A DNA stretch of 64,000 nucleotides from Inia geoffrensis (GCA_036417435.1 CM070905.1:18205592-18269591); one strand, 5' to 3'; shown: positions 49,798-61,539, numbered from the stretch's first letter. The notes: a model not told the origin generated them from the sequence alone. Numbers and translations are program-made.

Positions 49798-50404
49798 GGA
49801 ATATTATAACATATATAATATATATAGAATAATATGGAATATTATTCAGCCTTTAAAAAGGACACCTGAAACTAACACAACATTGTAAATCAACTATACA
49901 CCAACAAAAATCATTTAAAAAAAAGAAGTAAATTCTGCTGTTTGCAACAACAGGAATGAATATGGAGGGCATTGTGCTAAGTGAAATAAGCCAGACAGAG
50001 AAACACGAATACTGCATGGTCTCACTTACATGTGGAATTTTTAAAAAAAGTTAAACTGGAATGGTGGTTGCCAAGGGTTGGAGATGGGGGAAATGGGGAG
50101 AGGCTGGTAAAAGGCTACAAACTTTTAGTTATAAGGTGAATAAAGTCTTAGGATCTAATGTATAACACAGTGACTATAGTTGATAATACAGTATTGTATA
50201 ACTGAAATATGGTAAGAGAGTAGAACTTAAGTGTTCTTACCAAAAAAGAAAAAAAAAGGTAAGTATGAGAGGTGATGAATTTGTTAATTAACTTAATGAT
50301 GGGAATCCTTTCACAATGTAGAGATCTTTCAGGTCATCACATTGTGCATTTTAAATATATTACGATTTTATTTGTCGATTATACCTTAATAAAGCTGAAA
50401 AAAA
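49628..50404 (+). mobile_element. L1 3'-end fragment with expanded (AT)n and a nested L1 tail
   Basis: L1 ORF2/3'UTR fragment. It includes ATTGCTCACCATAGCCAAGG, AATGGATGAATGG, then a pure (AT)n run of roughly 65 bp at about 49729-49792, then the TATTATTCAGCC signature and TAATAAAGCTGAAAAA near the end. At about 49862-49925 a second, much shorter L1 tail (CACAACATTGTAAATCAACT, then an A-rich end) interrupts it. No usable reading frame remains. Confidence 0.88.
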
Positions 50405-50695
50405 TCTACAGCACAACTTGAAAAGAAGAAAATATCACAGGGTGTACACAGCAAGAGTGAGCACTGTTTTGTGAAACATTTGTTTCAAATAGATCTATGT
50501 GTGTGTATATATGTAAAATACTGAGTCACAAAATAAACTTAAGTTTATTATACTTAAGTTTATGCTTAAGTATAAGTTAAAAGAAACTGGTATTTCTTTC
50601 AGAGGGTCAGAGGGAAAGAGAGAACAGGAAAGCACTGATGTGGCTAATGCTGATCGGGTGGCTGTACTGCTCTGCAGCCCTGATGGATCTGGGGA

Positions 50696-50739
50696 TGTGC
50701 GTATGTTGGGTGATGGCTGTGCGTACGTTGGGTGATGGC
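50696..50739 (+). repeat. Tandem duplication, 22-bp unit x 2
   Basis: TGTGCGTATGTTGGGTGATG plus GC, repeated once with a single T/C change. Confidence 0.95.
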
Positions 50740-51594
50740 TGTGCAAGGACTGAAGAAAGATTCCTGCAGTGGGTGGGAGGTTAAAAGGCTAGATAATCTT
50801 GAAGCCAGAGTCTGTGTTTTCTTCCTTTTTATGTTCTTAGTGCCTAGTCCAGCAGCACTAACTGGCACAGGAAACCCTCAATGAATATTTGTTGAATGAA
50901 TGCATGGAAATGAGTGAGGTTTACAGATTTTTAAAGGCTCCTCTTAAAAATTCAATTAGGCTTGGAAATGAATTCAGGCAGTCCTACATTTATGAAAAGT
51001 TTGTTTCCAAAACCTTAATTTGCAAATTGGTTTTTGGAACTTCAAACATTATTATACATGGCAGCTGGGATCTTAGGCCAGCCCACAGCTACCTTTTAAA
51101 ACCCAGGATATATCTGAAGCTAGTAGAGAGAACGGAAGCTGCATTTCTACGGGATAAAGGCATCCTCGCTGGTCCAGCTAGGAATGCCAGGGGCAAACTG
51201 GCCTCCAGATGGCAGAAGAGCACCCCCCCACCAGCCCCCATTCCTCTTGCCTCAGCTGGCCCTGCCTCTGCAAAGCCATTTTGAGGGGACTGGGAGGGAC
51301 ATGAGAAGCAGTGTGAAGTGAGGGCTCATGTCAAGGATAGAAATAGGTCAAAGGTCAGGAGAGGGAAAGAGGAGTGAGCAATGCAAATTGCCTCAACCAG
51401 GAAGGAAAGACAGGCCTGTGGCCACCAGGCACTCAGCCCATGTGCTTGTGGCCAGGTGGCCAGTAAGACACATGCAAAAATGTCGAGACCAACTCCATAA
51501 AGATTTGGTGTAGTCACCACTGCAGGAGAGATTCAGCAATATCATTTATAGAGTGCCCCATACGTGCAAAGTACAACTGCCTGTTTTTCTGCCA

Positions 51595-51720
51595 TTCTTT
51601 CTTATTTTTTTTATCCATTAACAGCAAGTAGTAATTTCACCCTTAACCAAGTAAGCGGTCCAGTAAAGTCAATCATTTAAAGCCAATCTTTGAACCCAAA
51701 AGTGAGCAAAAAATGGCCAG
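51595..51720 (+). repeat. Inverted duplication 1, left arm
   Basis: 126 bp nearly matching the reverse complement of 52978-53100. The shared core includes GTAATTTCACCCTTAACCA, GTCCAGTAAAGTCAATCATT and GAACCCAAAAGTGAGCAAAA. By eye there are about eight substitutions and two short length differences. Similarity stops sharply at both ends. Confidence 0.92.
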
Positions 51721-52977
51721 TTTGGTGTACAAACCAACAGTCACAAAAGGTACATGCGCTTTACTTTGTAATAGAGAAGGCACCTGAGTGCTCCGCTGCC
51801 CAGACTGTTGACTTTTTCCTTGAACACAATTCTAACAAATGGGGCTTCCTGATAGCCTTGGCTACATCCAAAGAGAGTGGAACCTCTAGAGCTGGGTGCA
51901 TTAAGAGTAATTAGGAGAGAGAAAATAAATAAAAAGATAGAGGACAGCACACAATAATTGGACAATTTCTGGATGACAGTTGTATCCACTGAGATACCAC
52001 AGTTTCACAGCATGATTTAAAAAACTATATTCATAGTGACAATTCTCAGCAATGAGGAAGTGTTTCAAATGTATTGTAACATCTATTTTAAAGAAGGGAA
52101 AGACATAGTTTTCATTAGGATTTTTTTTTTTTTAATTTAGCATGCTGGAAAATTGTAATGCTACATTCCCCAATAAGACTGAATAAACCAGGTATTTATT
52201 CCTAAACTTTTTACAAATCCGAACATTTTTACGTGCACGTCTTCTGTATCTTATACAATTATGCCGATTATTGATTTCCCTGACATGTTTTTAACTTAGT
52301 TTCTTCAGAAAACAGTGGGATGAACTAAATAATATCCTGTGTTTCTTTGATTCCATGGTTTAAAAACTTATATACCCTTCCACATTTGTTACAAAATGTG
52401 ACAAAAGCACGGCTGTTTATAAGAAACCCAAAATCTTGACTCAAGAAGACTTCACAGGGCTTTGGGAAAATGAGAAAGTAAATGGGGAAAATATTAGACT
52501 GCAAGTGACAGAATCTCTCAGTAATCTTACCAGGAACAAATTAAACAGCACCTTGAAATCTAAAGAACTGAACAGCCAATCACAATTGCCCCTGAAAATA
52601 ACATGGCTCTGGATAGGTCTTGGCACTCAGGAATCTTAATGCACCTCCTAAAAGAAACACTGCCAATCTCGCTCTGTAGGTGATGAAACTGAGATAAATT
52701 ATCTGATGCAAATGCAAAGGAACTTAGAACTCATTTTGTTGGGCAACTGTTTTGGCTTCTAAAACTTCTTCCAAAGCAGAAGGCGCAGAAGCTTTGTGTG
52801 CTCCAATGACTCCAATGAAAAGTGTGAACTTAGATGAACTGAGTTTGGTTTATCCAGTAATGGGAAAACGAAAGGATATTTTTTTGAGCATCGGCACTGT
52901 GCTGGAAGCTGAAGGTTCAAAGTTTCAAAATAGTCCCTGCCCTCAAGTGGATTACCATACATTGCATTGGCATTCTG

Positions 52978-53100
52978 CTAGCCACTTTTGCTCACTTTTG
53001 GGTTCAGAGATTGGCTTTAAATGATTGACTTTACTGGACCTCTTATCTGGTTAAGGGTGAAATTACTACCTGCTGTTAATGGATAAAAAATAAGAAAGAA
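52978..53100 (-). repeat. Inverted duplication 1, right arm
   Basis: Reverse-complement partner of 51595-51720, separated from it by 1257 bp. A GGGAA-rich low-complexity tract starts immediately at 53101. Confidence 0.92.
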
Positions 53101-53145
53101 GGGAAGGGAGGGAAGGGAAGGGAAGGGTCGGGAAGGGAAGGAATG
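53099..53145 (+). repeat. (GGGAA)n low-complexity tract
   Basis: GGGAAGGGA-type units directly adjoining the right arm of inverted duplication 1. Confidence 0.9.
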
Positions 53146-53189
53146 GGCATGCTCACCACTAACTTTAGTTCAAGGTTAATAATAGAAGG

Positions 53190-53885
53190 GTGCACAAAGG
53201 ATATGGAGAGAAAAGAAGAGCTGAGGAAGCCTTGTGGAGGAAGGTAGTATTTGATTCGGGCCTTGAAGGACAGGAAGGAAGTCAGGAACAAATGAGATAG
53301 AGCCCCTCATTCCTACTCTACTCCCCAATCACCCTCCATTGCTTACCCCCACCACCACTCCCCATCTCTTCCCTACCTCACCTTACCCTACCCACTCCGC
53401 CAAAACTTCCTTGGAATCCTAGGTCTCCATGGAACACTTCAGAAACCCCCATCTTTTTTAATGTCTCCATTTCAGAGGGGAAACTGAGGCACACAGAGTG
53501 TTCTCCACGTAGGAAATAGAGTGAGCCAAGGAATGGAGGTGGCTTGTACATGATGAGTTTGGGGACCAGTGAGTGATGTGATTTGGCCGGAGCAGGGGGA
53601 GGTCAGAATGGGAAGGGATATTAAAGGCAGACTGTGGAGAACTTTGAGTGCCACGTTGAGGAGAGTGGGGTCTATCTTCAAAGGTGGGGGTGGGAGGACG
53701 GGAGGGGACAGGATCAGAAAGGGGACAGAGACTGAAGCCGGGACCAGGTAGGAGGCAACTGTAATTGTCCAGGTGGTGGGCGATAACTGCTGAAATTCAG
53801 GAAATGAGAGAGTGATTAGAGAAGAGTGAGAGAGACATGGAGAAAGTAAACTGGTAGAACTGTGGGTATGATGGAGCGGGAAGAA
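53190..53885 (-). repeat. L2 remnant split by the left arm of an inverted duplication
   Basis: L2-like sequence before (TATTTGATTCGGGCCTTGAA) and after (GACTGTGGAGAACTTTGAGT, CTGTAATTGTCCAGGTGGTG) the segment 53323-53500. The interruption by non-L2 sequence suggests the segment was inserted into the L2. Confidence 0.55.
53323..53500 (+). repeat. Inverted duplication 2, left arm
   Basis: 178 bp matching the reverse complement of 54033-54210. It is nearly perfect through CCCACTCCGCCAAAACTTCC and TTGGAATCCTAGGTCTCCAT, and looser in the C-rich outer part. It begins inside a MIR consensus without the rest of the MIR, so it appears to be the derived copy. Confidence 0.9.
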
Positions 53886-53899
53886 ACTCAGAACCAGAA

Positions 53900-53902
<3 letters not shown>

Positions 53903-53959
<57 letters not shown>

Positions 53960-53962
53960 ACA
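53903..53962 (+). repeat. (CA)n microsatellite
   Basis: About 26 CA units plus a variant end. It sits between the two arms of inverted duplication 2. Confidence 0.97.
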
Positions 53963-53964
53963 GC

Positions 53965-54080
53965 AGACTGGGCTCTTTGCCCTGCATTCCAGGCTCTGTT
54001 GTTGACCAGCCGTGAACACTGGGCAAGCCCTTCACCCCATGTGCCTCAGTTTCCTTATCTGAAATGGTGGCATTAAATAA
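53965..54080 (+). repeat. MIR fragment forming part of the right arm of an inverted duplication
   Basis: GTTGACCAGCCGTGAACACT, then CATGTGCCTCAGTTTCCTTA, sense MIR. It continues across the boundary of the duplication (54033), so this side looks like the source copy. Confidence 0.75.
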
Positions 54081-54210
54081 GATCGGTGTTTCTGAAGTTC
54101 CATGGAGACCTAGGATTCCAAGGAAGTTTTGGCGGAGTGGGTAGGGTGGGGTGGGGTAGAGAGGTATGGGGAGTCGGGTGGGTGTGATCAATTGGGGGTG
54201 GTGATTGGGG
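54033..54210 (-). repeat. Inverted duplication 2, right arm
   Basis: Partner of 53323-53500, 532 bp away. The intervening segment holds an L2 remnant and a (CA)n run. Confidence 0.9.
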
Positions 54211-55385
54211 ACTGCAGCAGGGATGAGAAGCTCTAGATCCAAAACCACCTATTTAATCAGAACATCTCCTTTATGTAACAGGATTCCTTGTAACAGTAAA
54301 TTTGCTAAACAAAACAAAGCCCCCCCAACCAGTCTGATAACCACAGGAACATACAGATAACCTCTAACACCCCTTTGTGCTCTCACACTTGAGTGATCAC
54401 ACTTAGAGAAACTGGTTATCCAAGAGACCTGCTAATATAGTGGATGTGGGTCTCATTTTTAGGACCCCATTGAGTTCCTGTTTATTTGATGAGCTGTTGC
54501 ACAAATGCTGGAACAAATGGAACAACAACTGTCATGCTGAATCGATGCCAAAACTCTCAAAAATGGGACAGATTTACTGAAAGGCCATCTGGTGTTCTTA
54601 CTCTTGTGCCTTACCTTTTCCCAAGACCCAGTGAGTTTTCCAAACCTCATAAACGTCAGCGTGAAAAGGGCCCTTGCCTGCAAGTACAAAGACACTGGCT
54701 TCCCTGCTACTGACTGTTGTCTGGCTTTGGGTTAAGTGGAGTTGCCCCTCTGGGTTCCGTCTCCCTGTCTATAGAAGAAGAGCATTGCAGCAAACAGCCC
54801 TAGGGGCCCCTCTAGTTTGAACATTCCAAGATTCCAGGATCCTAAACTTTGGAGCCTGTTATCTGAACAACTGTCTGATCAATAGCACGTGCTCTGGGTC
54901 TTGTTCTGTCACAGTCAGATGGTCAGTGTATTAAGGGCTTTGGGCTGTTGACTCTAAGGATTGGGCAATGTGTGCTTTAGCCAAAGTCTCTGAGCCCTAC
55001 AGATGGATCACTCCGAGCAGAGGGCTCAGGTCTAAATTAACAGCAGATCTTTAGAAACACGATGCTTTGTGGATCGGTATGTGGAATAAGAAAACCCGTG
55101 CCTTTGGTATAAACACCCCCAAAATGGTCTACGAACCACCAAAAAAAAAAAGGAACAGAGGAAAACCAATCAGAACCACCACCAAGTTGAGACCAAAAAG
55201 TTTCATACAACAGGTCTGATATTTACACACTCACTGCCTTCCTTTGCCTCCTGATTTCTCCTCTCGCCTCCCACTTCCCACAACTAAAAAAAACAAAAAC
55301 ATATTTTATTTATTTATTCTTTTACAACGATTCCTTTATGCGAAAGAAGAAGAAGAAAAACTGAAGAGGTGAAGCGAGCACTCAC

Positions 55386-55438
55386 TGGGAGAGCACGGCC
55401 AGCCTGCGTCTTCCCTGCGATCCGGATCCCCCGAGCAT
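55386..55438 (-). CDS. CALD1: CALD1 alternative first coding exon (fibroblast/WI-38 type)
   Basis: Start codon and first 17 codons plus two bases of caldesmon, an actin-, myosin-, tropomyosin- and calmodulin-binding regulator of actomyosin ATPase. The ATG is at 55438-55436 and reads MLGGSGSQGRRRLAVLS, with the codon for Q completed across the splice. This closely matches the short N-terminus of human WI-38 (fibroblast) caldesmon (MLGGSGSHGRRSLAALSQ, from memory). The exon ends CCCA followed by donor GTGAGTG. Phase 2 fits the acceptor at 23171, where the added A gives CAA (Q). The start has a purine (G) at -3 but C at +4. The 5' end of the untranslated exon cannot be set from sequence. The exon sits in a local GC-rich patch, as expected beside a promoter. 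It replaces the MDDFERRR-type N-terminus of smooth-muscle and HeLa forms. Confidence 0.93.
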
Positions 55439-55660
55439 GTCTGCAGCTGGAAAAGGGCTGCGGGCGCAGAGGTGCTGAGACCCTCTGAGCGGTCAGGGCG
55501 TGGACCGGGCCCGCGGAGGTGCCATGTTATCTGTGGCTGAAATGCAGCGTGCAGGATGCTCCCGGGCTCTCCCTTTGTGTTAACACTTTGGTCTGTCCCT
55601 GTGACGAAAGTCTGGGCTTGTCCTTTGCCAAATTTACTCCTCCCCACCCTTTCCCTTCGC
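55439..55660 (-). promoter_or_regulatory. CALD1: Probable 5'UTR and proximal promoter of fibroblast-type CALD1
   Basis: Sequence immediately upstream of the alternative start is locally rich in G+C with CpGs (for example GGCCCGCGGAGG and CGCGGGCCCGG across 55500-55520), unlike the AT-rich surroundings. It contains a GGGTGGGGAGG-type Sp/KLF-like box near 55636-55650 on the minus strand. No clear TATA box or perfect CArG box was seen in this interval. The boundaries are inferred from the first-exon position only. Confidence 0.45.
55493..55525 (-). other. Possible 10-codon upstream ORF before the fibroblast-type CALD1 start
   Basis: A minus-strand ATG at 55525-55523 opens a short frame, MAPPRARSTP, ended by TGA at 55495-55493. 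It lies 54 bases upstream of the caldesmon ATG and does not overlap it. If transcription starts upstream of 55525 this is a uORF that could lower translation of the fibroblast-type isoform. The transcription start is not visible, so this is conditional. Confidence 0.4.
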
Positions 55661-57142
55661 ATAGGATCATCAGAGAGCTGATTGTTATTTTTTACTGTAA
55701 TCTCTCTAATAGAGGCCCATCATGTTTAGATTTAGATTGTAAACGGCCCCGATTGCTTCGTGATTTCCAGAATGCTATTACTGGGCGGTAGGGGCCAGGA
55801 TCCCCACTAGCTTTCATGATGAAGACTTTATGTGATCCATTACAAATAATTCTTCCAAGGCAGAGAACTAGTTAAAGGAAAAGACACTGATCCACGTGCT
55901 CAGCCTTTTGGAAAATAGTCGACCATGGTATCACTTGCACGCGCAATCCAATTCTGAAGAGATCAACGAAAATCAGCCCACCAAAAAGTTCATCCGGGTG
56001 CAGTTCTCAGGCCCTCGTTCTGAGCTGTGTTCTCATTTAGCATTGGTGTCAGTGGCTTCCAAAGCAAACAGTTCCCACCGAGAACTCAAACCTGGGAAGC
56101 TCCTATTATCCCTTCAAAGAGTCAGGGGAAGATGCATGATATAAAAATGCATACAAAGGCAAAGGGAAGAGAGCCAGAGGATCAGTGATATGCTGTGCTA
56201 TACAGGGTGTTTGGTGAAATGAGGGCAACAGCTTGACGAAGGGACATGTTGCAACAGTGGGCCCGGTCTGCCCCCCGTGGCACTCTGGTGTGGTGATCTC
56301 ATCCGCCAGGCCAGGCAAGGGAGCCTGGTCAGCAAGAGCTTGGAAAGCAACCAGATTGCAACCCCTGTGGAGGGGGTGGTGTTGATTCTATCTGGAGACG
56401 ACACTGTATCTAAGCTTGAGTTATGAATGTGCTTCCTCATCGCTAACAAGCAATGAACAGATTGCTGCTGAGGCACCAAGACACTTATGGGACTGGCTTT
56501 CTGTTAAATAAGTAGAACAACCCAGATCTCCACAATGCTAGGGCGAAGATGATTCTTTTGGTAAATAGCAGGAGAAACAATCAACTCTACACATCGATTC
56601 ACATCCTTCATACGATGAAAAACATCTCTGAGATCTATGGCTTCATATCACAAACATGTACACAGAAGCACAGAGCACTTCAAAAGTTCACCCAAAGTCA
56701 TGGAGAGGAACCAACGCAAGTATTCCTGTGCTCAACTTAAAGAAGTTTAATTCAGTTAGATTAAATCCTCTCTTCACTTTAACTAACTAGAAAATTTTGG
56801 TTGTTTTATTGCTTAAGTACTATGCTGTCCTCAAAGTCATAGGTTATAGAGTAATACGGTTTAATGAACTTCAAAATTAATTATCTCTATATATCATGAT
56901 GAATATATACCTTTAAATATCCCTTTGATTATATATGTTATCACTCAACATATATTGACTATTTAAAGTGCATGAGACACTCACTGAGATCACACAAGAG
57001 GCTTTAATGAAATACTCACTGACTAGACTTGAGTTTATTGCTCCAAAGCTGTGACAGATACATGTATCGAGGCATTTTGCTATTCCTCTTTCTACCACAT
57101 CTTTCCCATTTAATTTTTTTCCTTTTAAAATATTCAGTGATT

Positions 57143-57640
57143 TGGTGTGGCAAGCAGAATAACATTCCTCCCAAAGACATCCATGTCCTAATGCCCAGAA
57201 CTTGTGAATATGTTACTTTACATGGCAAAAGGGATTTTCCAGATGTGATTAAGTTAAAGGCATTGAGGTAGAGAGATTATCCTGGATTATCCAGATGTGC
57301 TCAGTCTTAGTCACACAGGTGTTTAAAGTGAGATAAACCTCTCCCGCTAAGGTCAGAGGGAGATATGGGTATAGAATAGTGGCCAGAGAGATGAACTTGC
57401 TGGTGCTGAAGAGAGAGGAATGGGGTCCAGGAATGTGGCAGCTTCTAGAAACTGGAAAGGCAAGGAAGTAGACTCTCCCATAGAGCCTCCAGAAAGCAAT
57501 GCAGCCCTGTCTGTATCTTGATTTTAGCCTAGAGAGACCTGTGTTGGACTTTGAACCTCTGGAACAATAGATAGGTTTGTGCTGTTTTAAGCCACCAAGT
57601 TTGTGGTTATTCATTACAGCAGTGATAGAAAACTAATACA
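57143..57640 (+). mobile_element. MaLR-type LTR, older subtype
   Basis: Contains AAGACATCCATGTCCTAATG, GGCAAAAGGGATTTTCCAGA, CTAGAAACTGGAAAGGCAAG and near the end AAGCCACCAAGTTTGTGG and AGAAAACTAATACA. This is the layout of MLT1-like solo LTRs. No convincing flanking duplication was found. Confidence 0.75.
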
Positions 57641-57832
57641 TTTGCTTATGGGACTCAACTGACCTTGGGAATACGTTTCGCCTCCTGATTTCCCCCGTTT
57701 CCCACCCCCACTCCAATTCTGAGGTGGCAAGTATAGTTTTGGCATATTGGGAATAAGTTCATACAATGGAGTAGCCTGGAAAAACTTCAGTGGTTCTTCC
57801 AGGCCAGCCCAGACTCTCTCTCTCTCTTTCTC

Positions 57833-57833
<1 letters not shown>

Positions 57834-57877
<44 letters not shown>

Positions 57878-57884
57878 GCACACA
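57834..57884 (+). repeat. (CA)n microsatellite
   Basis: About 20 CA units with CGCACG variants at the end, preceded by a CTCTCTCTCTTTCT stretch. Confidence 0.96.
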
Positions 57885-60800
57885 GGAGAGCAAGAATTTA
57901 GTAATCTTCCACTAATATGCTGACATTCATGCACTGAAAGTATGCGAATGGCCAGCTGTATAAAGGATATCCACCAAGTTATTTTCCTAGTTGTGAAGAT
58001 AGAAAGAGGGGAAATCATGCACACTTGTAGCCGGCCCCTTCTTATTAATGTAATGTGTTTGGGAAGTAGCTGTCCGTCTTGAGTTTGTAAAACTAATGGA
58101 TGTCATAACTCCTGCTGGGTACTGACATGACAATAGTGAAGAGAGGAGTGAGTTTTGGGCCTGGGTCAGACACCAGTAGGGCACAGGGAGAGCACAAAGG
58201 ACAAGAAGGAGATTGGATGCATTTGGAGATGTGAATCATGAGAGGAGAGCAGGGCTGGAGTAGGCAAATGCTCCCAGGTAGCCTTCTGTGGTCCAGCTTC
58301 CTGGGGCTGGAGAGGCAAGGTGAGAGGAATTAGGAAGAACATACAAGGAGGTAATTTGTGAACAGTGTCTGTTTCTGCAGAGACCAGCAGGCACGTGTGC
58401 TTTCACTGTGTAGCACAGACACGGGTACTCAGAGTCCAGCTTCCAGAACTGGTGTCTCTGAGAACTGAAGTAGTGATCATTCATTGGCACCATGAACAGC
58501 AGGGCCAGCAAGATAGTAGGTGTCATACATATGACATTTCCAGCCTCTTTTACTAGGGGAAACGGAAGTCTGGGCCACTCTCAAATTACTCATAGCACCC
58601 TTCATTTCTAGATACTTTGCTTAATTTTTCATCAGAGAGATTCTGGGCTGGGAAGGTTTGAAGGAGGTCAGTGCTATAGAATGAAATAGCTCCCACCACA
58701 GGGTGGTCTTTTATTAATAAAATATGATTGAAAAAATAACTTTACTTCATGGAGGTAGGATCTCCATGATCTCTTCCAGACTTTATGGTCTGCAACGGTT
58801 GTTTAAGAATAGCTTTTACCTTGGAGCAATTCCCTAGGGAAAAGAGAGGTATGTGGGAAGTGCCCCTTGTACCGCCTTAATGCACTTAAGACACACACAC
58901 ACAGAGCCACTCACCTCCTACAGAAACACAACATAAAGTCAAAGGAAGTCTATTCACATGAGAGGCAACCGTTCAAGTAATTTAAAGGGGATGTTTAAAA
59001 CATCTTGAAGAAATTTTTTCTTACAAAGAAATTCACGGACTCTACACATTTAGAATGAAGCAAAAGATCTTGCCTAGACAACGGCTCACCAAGGGGTGGA
59101 CAGGAACAGAAATGAAGGGGTTAACTACATATTTGTAGGCTGAACCTCTTTCCTCCTTTCCCTTGGTGACTTAGAGTCTTTCCTCCACACCTGAGGTAAT
59201 CACCCTCCTCCTCACTCCCCATCCCCAAAAGCACAGAACATGTTCACTTAAACTATATTGCTTTGTATTTTCCTGTGATACTGCTTTTTAACGGATCTTC
59301 CTAAGAAATCTTCTCATGAAATACTTCTCCCTTTTTCCATCTCCTTCTGCAGAAATTACAGACTCCTCTTCTTTCTTTCCTCTGCTTTCTACCATCCAAT
59401 AAAGTCTTTTCCTCACCTCTCCTTCCCTATCGTGTCTTTGATAAAGTCTTCATAGCTCCCACTGTGGAATGTGTGATGGGCTGGGTGGAGGAGGGGGTGG
59501 AGAGATGTATGTACTGTTATAGAAAGTCATCGTTTGTCACGAGAATCTGACACAATTCTCTGGTCTGACTCCAGGCCTGTAACACATCTTGAGTTGCTAT
59601 ACTCTCATCTGCCTTACAATGTTAGCCATATAGCTTCTGTCCCAGCATCTTCCCCCTACTTAACACTATTTGAATATTTACTACAAGCCAGTCGTGGAGT
59701 TAAGTGCCATGGAGGGCTCCAAAGATAAGAAGGGCAGTCCCAAAGGGAGATAAGATATGCATACAAAAATATTAATGCAAGATGGGGAGTGAAGAGTATT
59801 CTGAAAGCAGCGGAGCTGAAGCACTATACTTCTAAGGTGACATCCTACGATCAAGGTACCAGTGTTTAATCACTCTTATGCTCAATTTATTCTGTGATTG
59901 AACTAGACTTCCTGTGGCTGAAATAGAAATCCACTTATCTCTGTTAGGGCCACAGGTATTAAGTCATCCTTCAGTCTGGTCTTTTCTAGGCTAAACGCCA
60001 ATGCCTATTTTCCATCCTTTTAATACCAGCTTGAAATATAACAACTCTTCAAACGGGAAACCAAAATTGGACATAATAAAGGCTTGACCAAGGCTGAATG
60101 TGGCTGGCTGAAGTCCCAGAGCTGCCTGCCACGTTCCTGTTAACACATCCTAACATTGTTTTCACGTTGATAATAGCATCTCTTATAGAGTTCATTCATT
60201 AATTTTTGTGCTAAATCCAGGGTGGTTTTTTTTTTTCTTCTCCAGATTTGTTGCTTAGTCAGTCTATCTCCAACATTTATCTGTTAAGCTATTTTTGTTG
60301 TTATTAATTACCCTTAATATAAAGAACTTCATATTCTTTCCAGAGGCTCATTTTTCAACTCTTTCAGGTTACTCTCTGTAGTATTTTTCTTGCCCTCCTG
60401 CTTAAAACACAAAATCTGATTTCATGAAAGGAGAAGGAGATCTTTCAGAAAGCATATACCTGCATTTCAATACCTGGGAATTCTAATGATCTATTTGAGG
60501 CAACATAGAGTTCAAGGTCCTCGACTGCACTGAGAGTGTATTTATATATTTTATCTCCCATTACTAGGCTGTGAGCTCCTTGAGGAGGGGGACTCTGTCT
60601 TACCCATTTTTGTGCTCCTCCCCTCAGCCCAGTTAGCACAATGTCTGGGAGAGATCAGCCCTTCTGTAATATGTGCTGCATAAGTAAATTAGGGCACCTG
60701 GCTTCACAAAGAGCAAATAATGGCCTTGACCAAGTTAATTTGTTTTTTCTGTCGTTGAGTTGAAATAGGAGGATAATTGATTGGTGGCCTGGCCTCAAGT

Positions 60801-61539
60801 TCAGTTGTGCCTCTACCACTGGAATTGAGATGCATCTGGGCTTGTGTAAGATGGTGTGGTGAGGGAGGCCTAGGGAGCCGATTTGCATGGGGGTTTGGAG
60901 AGGTGTCTGCTATTCCATGCCTTGGAACTGGTCCCTGAGCGGAGACCCATTGCCGTATGTCTGTGCCCTGAGGACAGGGGTGGGCTGCAGAGAAGCGGAA
61001 GCTGCTTCCACAAGGTGTTTGCTGAGTCTAGGCCAAGCTTTGGTGGCCAGGTGACAAAGAGGAGCAGAGGAAAGTGTCCCCCTTACTACCTCTACACGAG
61101 CACAGCATGGTTTTGGAATTCTGGAAGAGTGCCGCGAACGCAGGGCCACTTTGGAACCTTGAAAGATTGTATCAAGGGCACGAGACAGCATCTTTGACAT
61201 GGAAGCCCAGGGTCTCAAGTGAACCCCAGGGCAGTGGGAGAGAGGGGTGAGGGCTTCACTGGGGCAGGGGGCCAGCAGCAAGGAGCCATGGGAGGTTGCA
61301 CATGGTGGGTGAATGCACCATTCATGAGGTTTTATAAGACAGATTTCCAGAAATAGAAGGACTTTAAAAAAAAAAATTGATGGTGGGGTGGTAGTCCTGC
61401 ATCAGCAGAGACCATTAAGAATTATGTTACTAGTAAAGTGATTCTGTTGACATCCATAGGCAGATTCTGATTGAGGATATATGGGTGACAGTTATAAGGT
61501 TTCTGTACATTTTAAAAATTACATCTTATTCTAAAATCT

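Larger units (their letters stand above)
23172..55385 (-). other. Long CALD1 intron (32 kb) below the fibroblast first exon
   Basis: Mostly interspersed repeats listed separately. Long stretches without a recognised feature are about 23200-25980, 26600-29700, 31100-33800, 35530-37080, 37440-39980, 40200-41580, 50750-51590 and 54250-55380. No open frame in these matches a known family by eye, and no missed caldesmon exon (MDDFERRR type) was found. Confidence 0.8.

Noticed and set aside
53903..53962. Regular repeats as a CRISPR-like array
   Set aside because: Simple dinucleotide repeat in a mammalian genome; no spacers and no direct-repeat structure.
53472..54248. 258-codon open frame on the minus strand
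   Set aside because: It runs through a (CA)n microsatellite (giving alternating Cys-Val), a MIR, an L2 and both arms of an inverted duplication. There is no protein-like composition and no family resemblance.
57614..58024. 136-codon frame with Cys-Val repeats
   Set aside because: Translation of the (CA)n microsatellite and its flanks.
60910..61281. 123-codon minus-strand frame with a protein-like look
   Set aside because: No family recognised, no splice context and no repeat support. Kept out for lack of evidence, though a comparison with other mammals would settle it.
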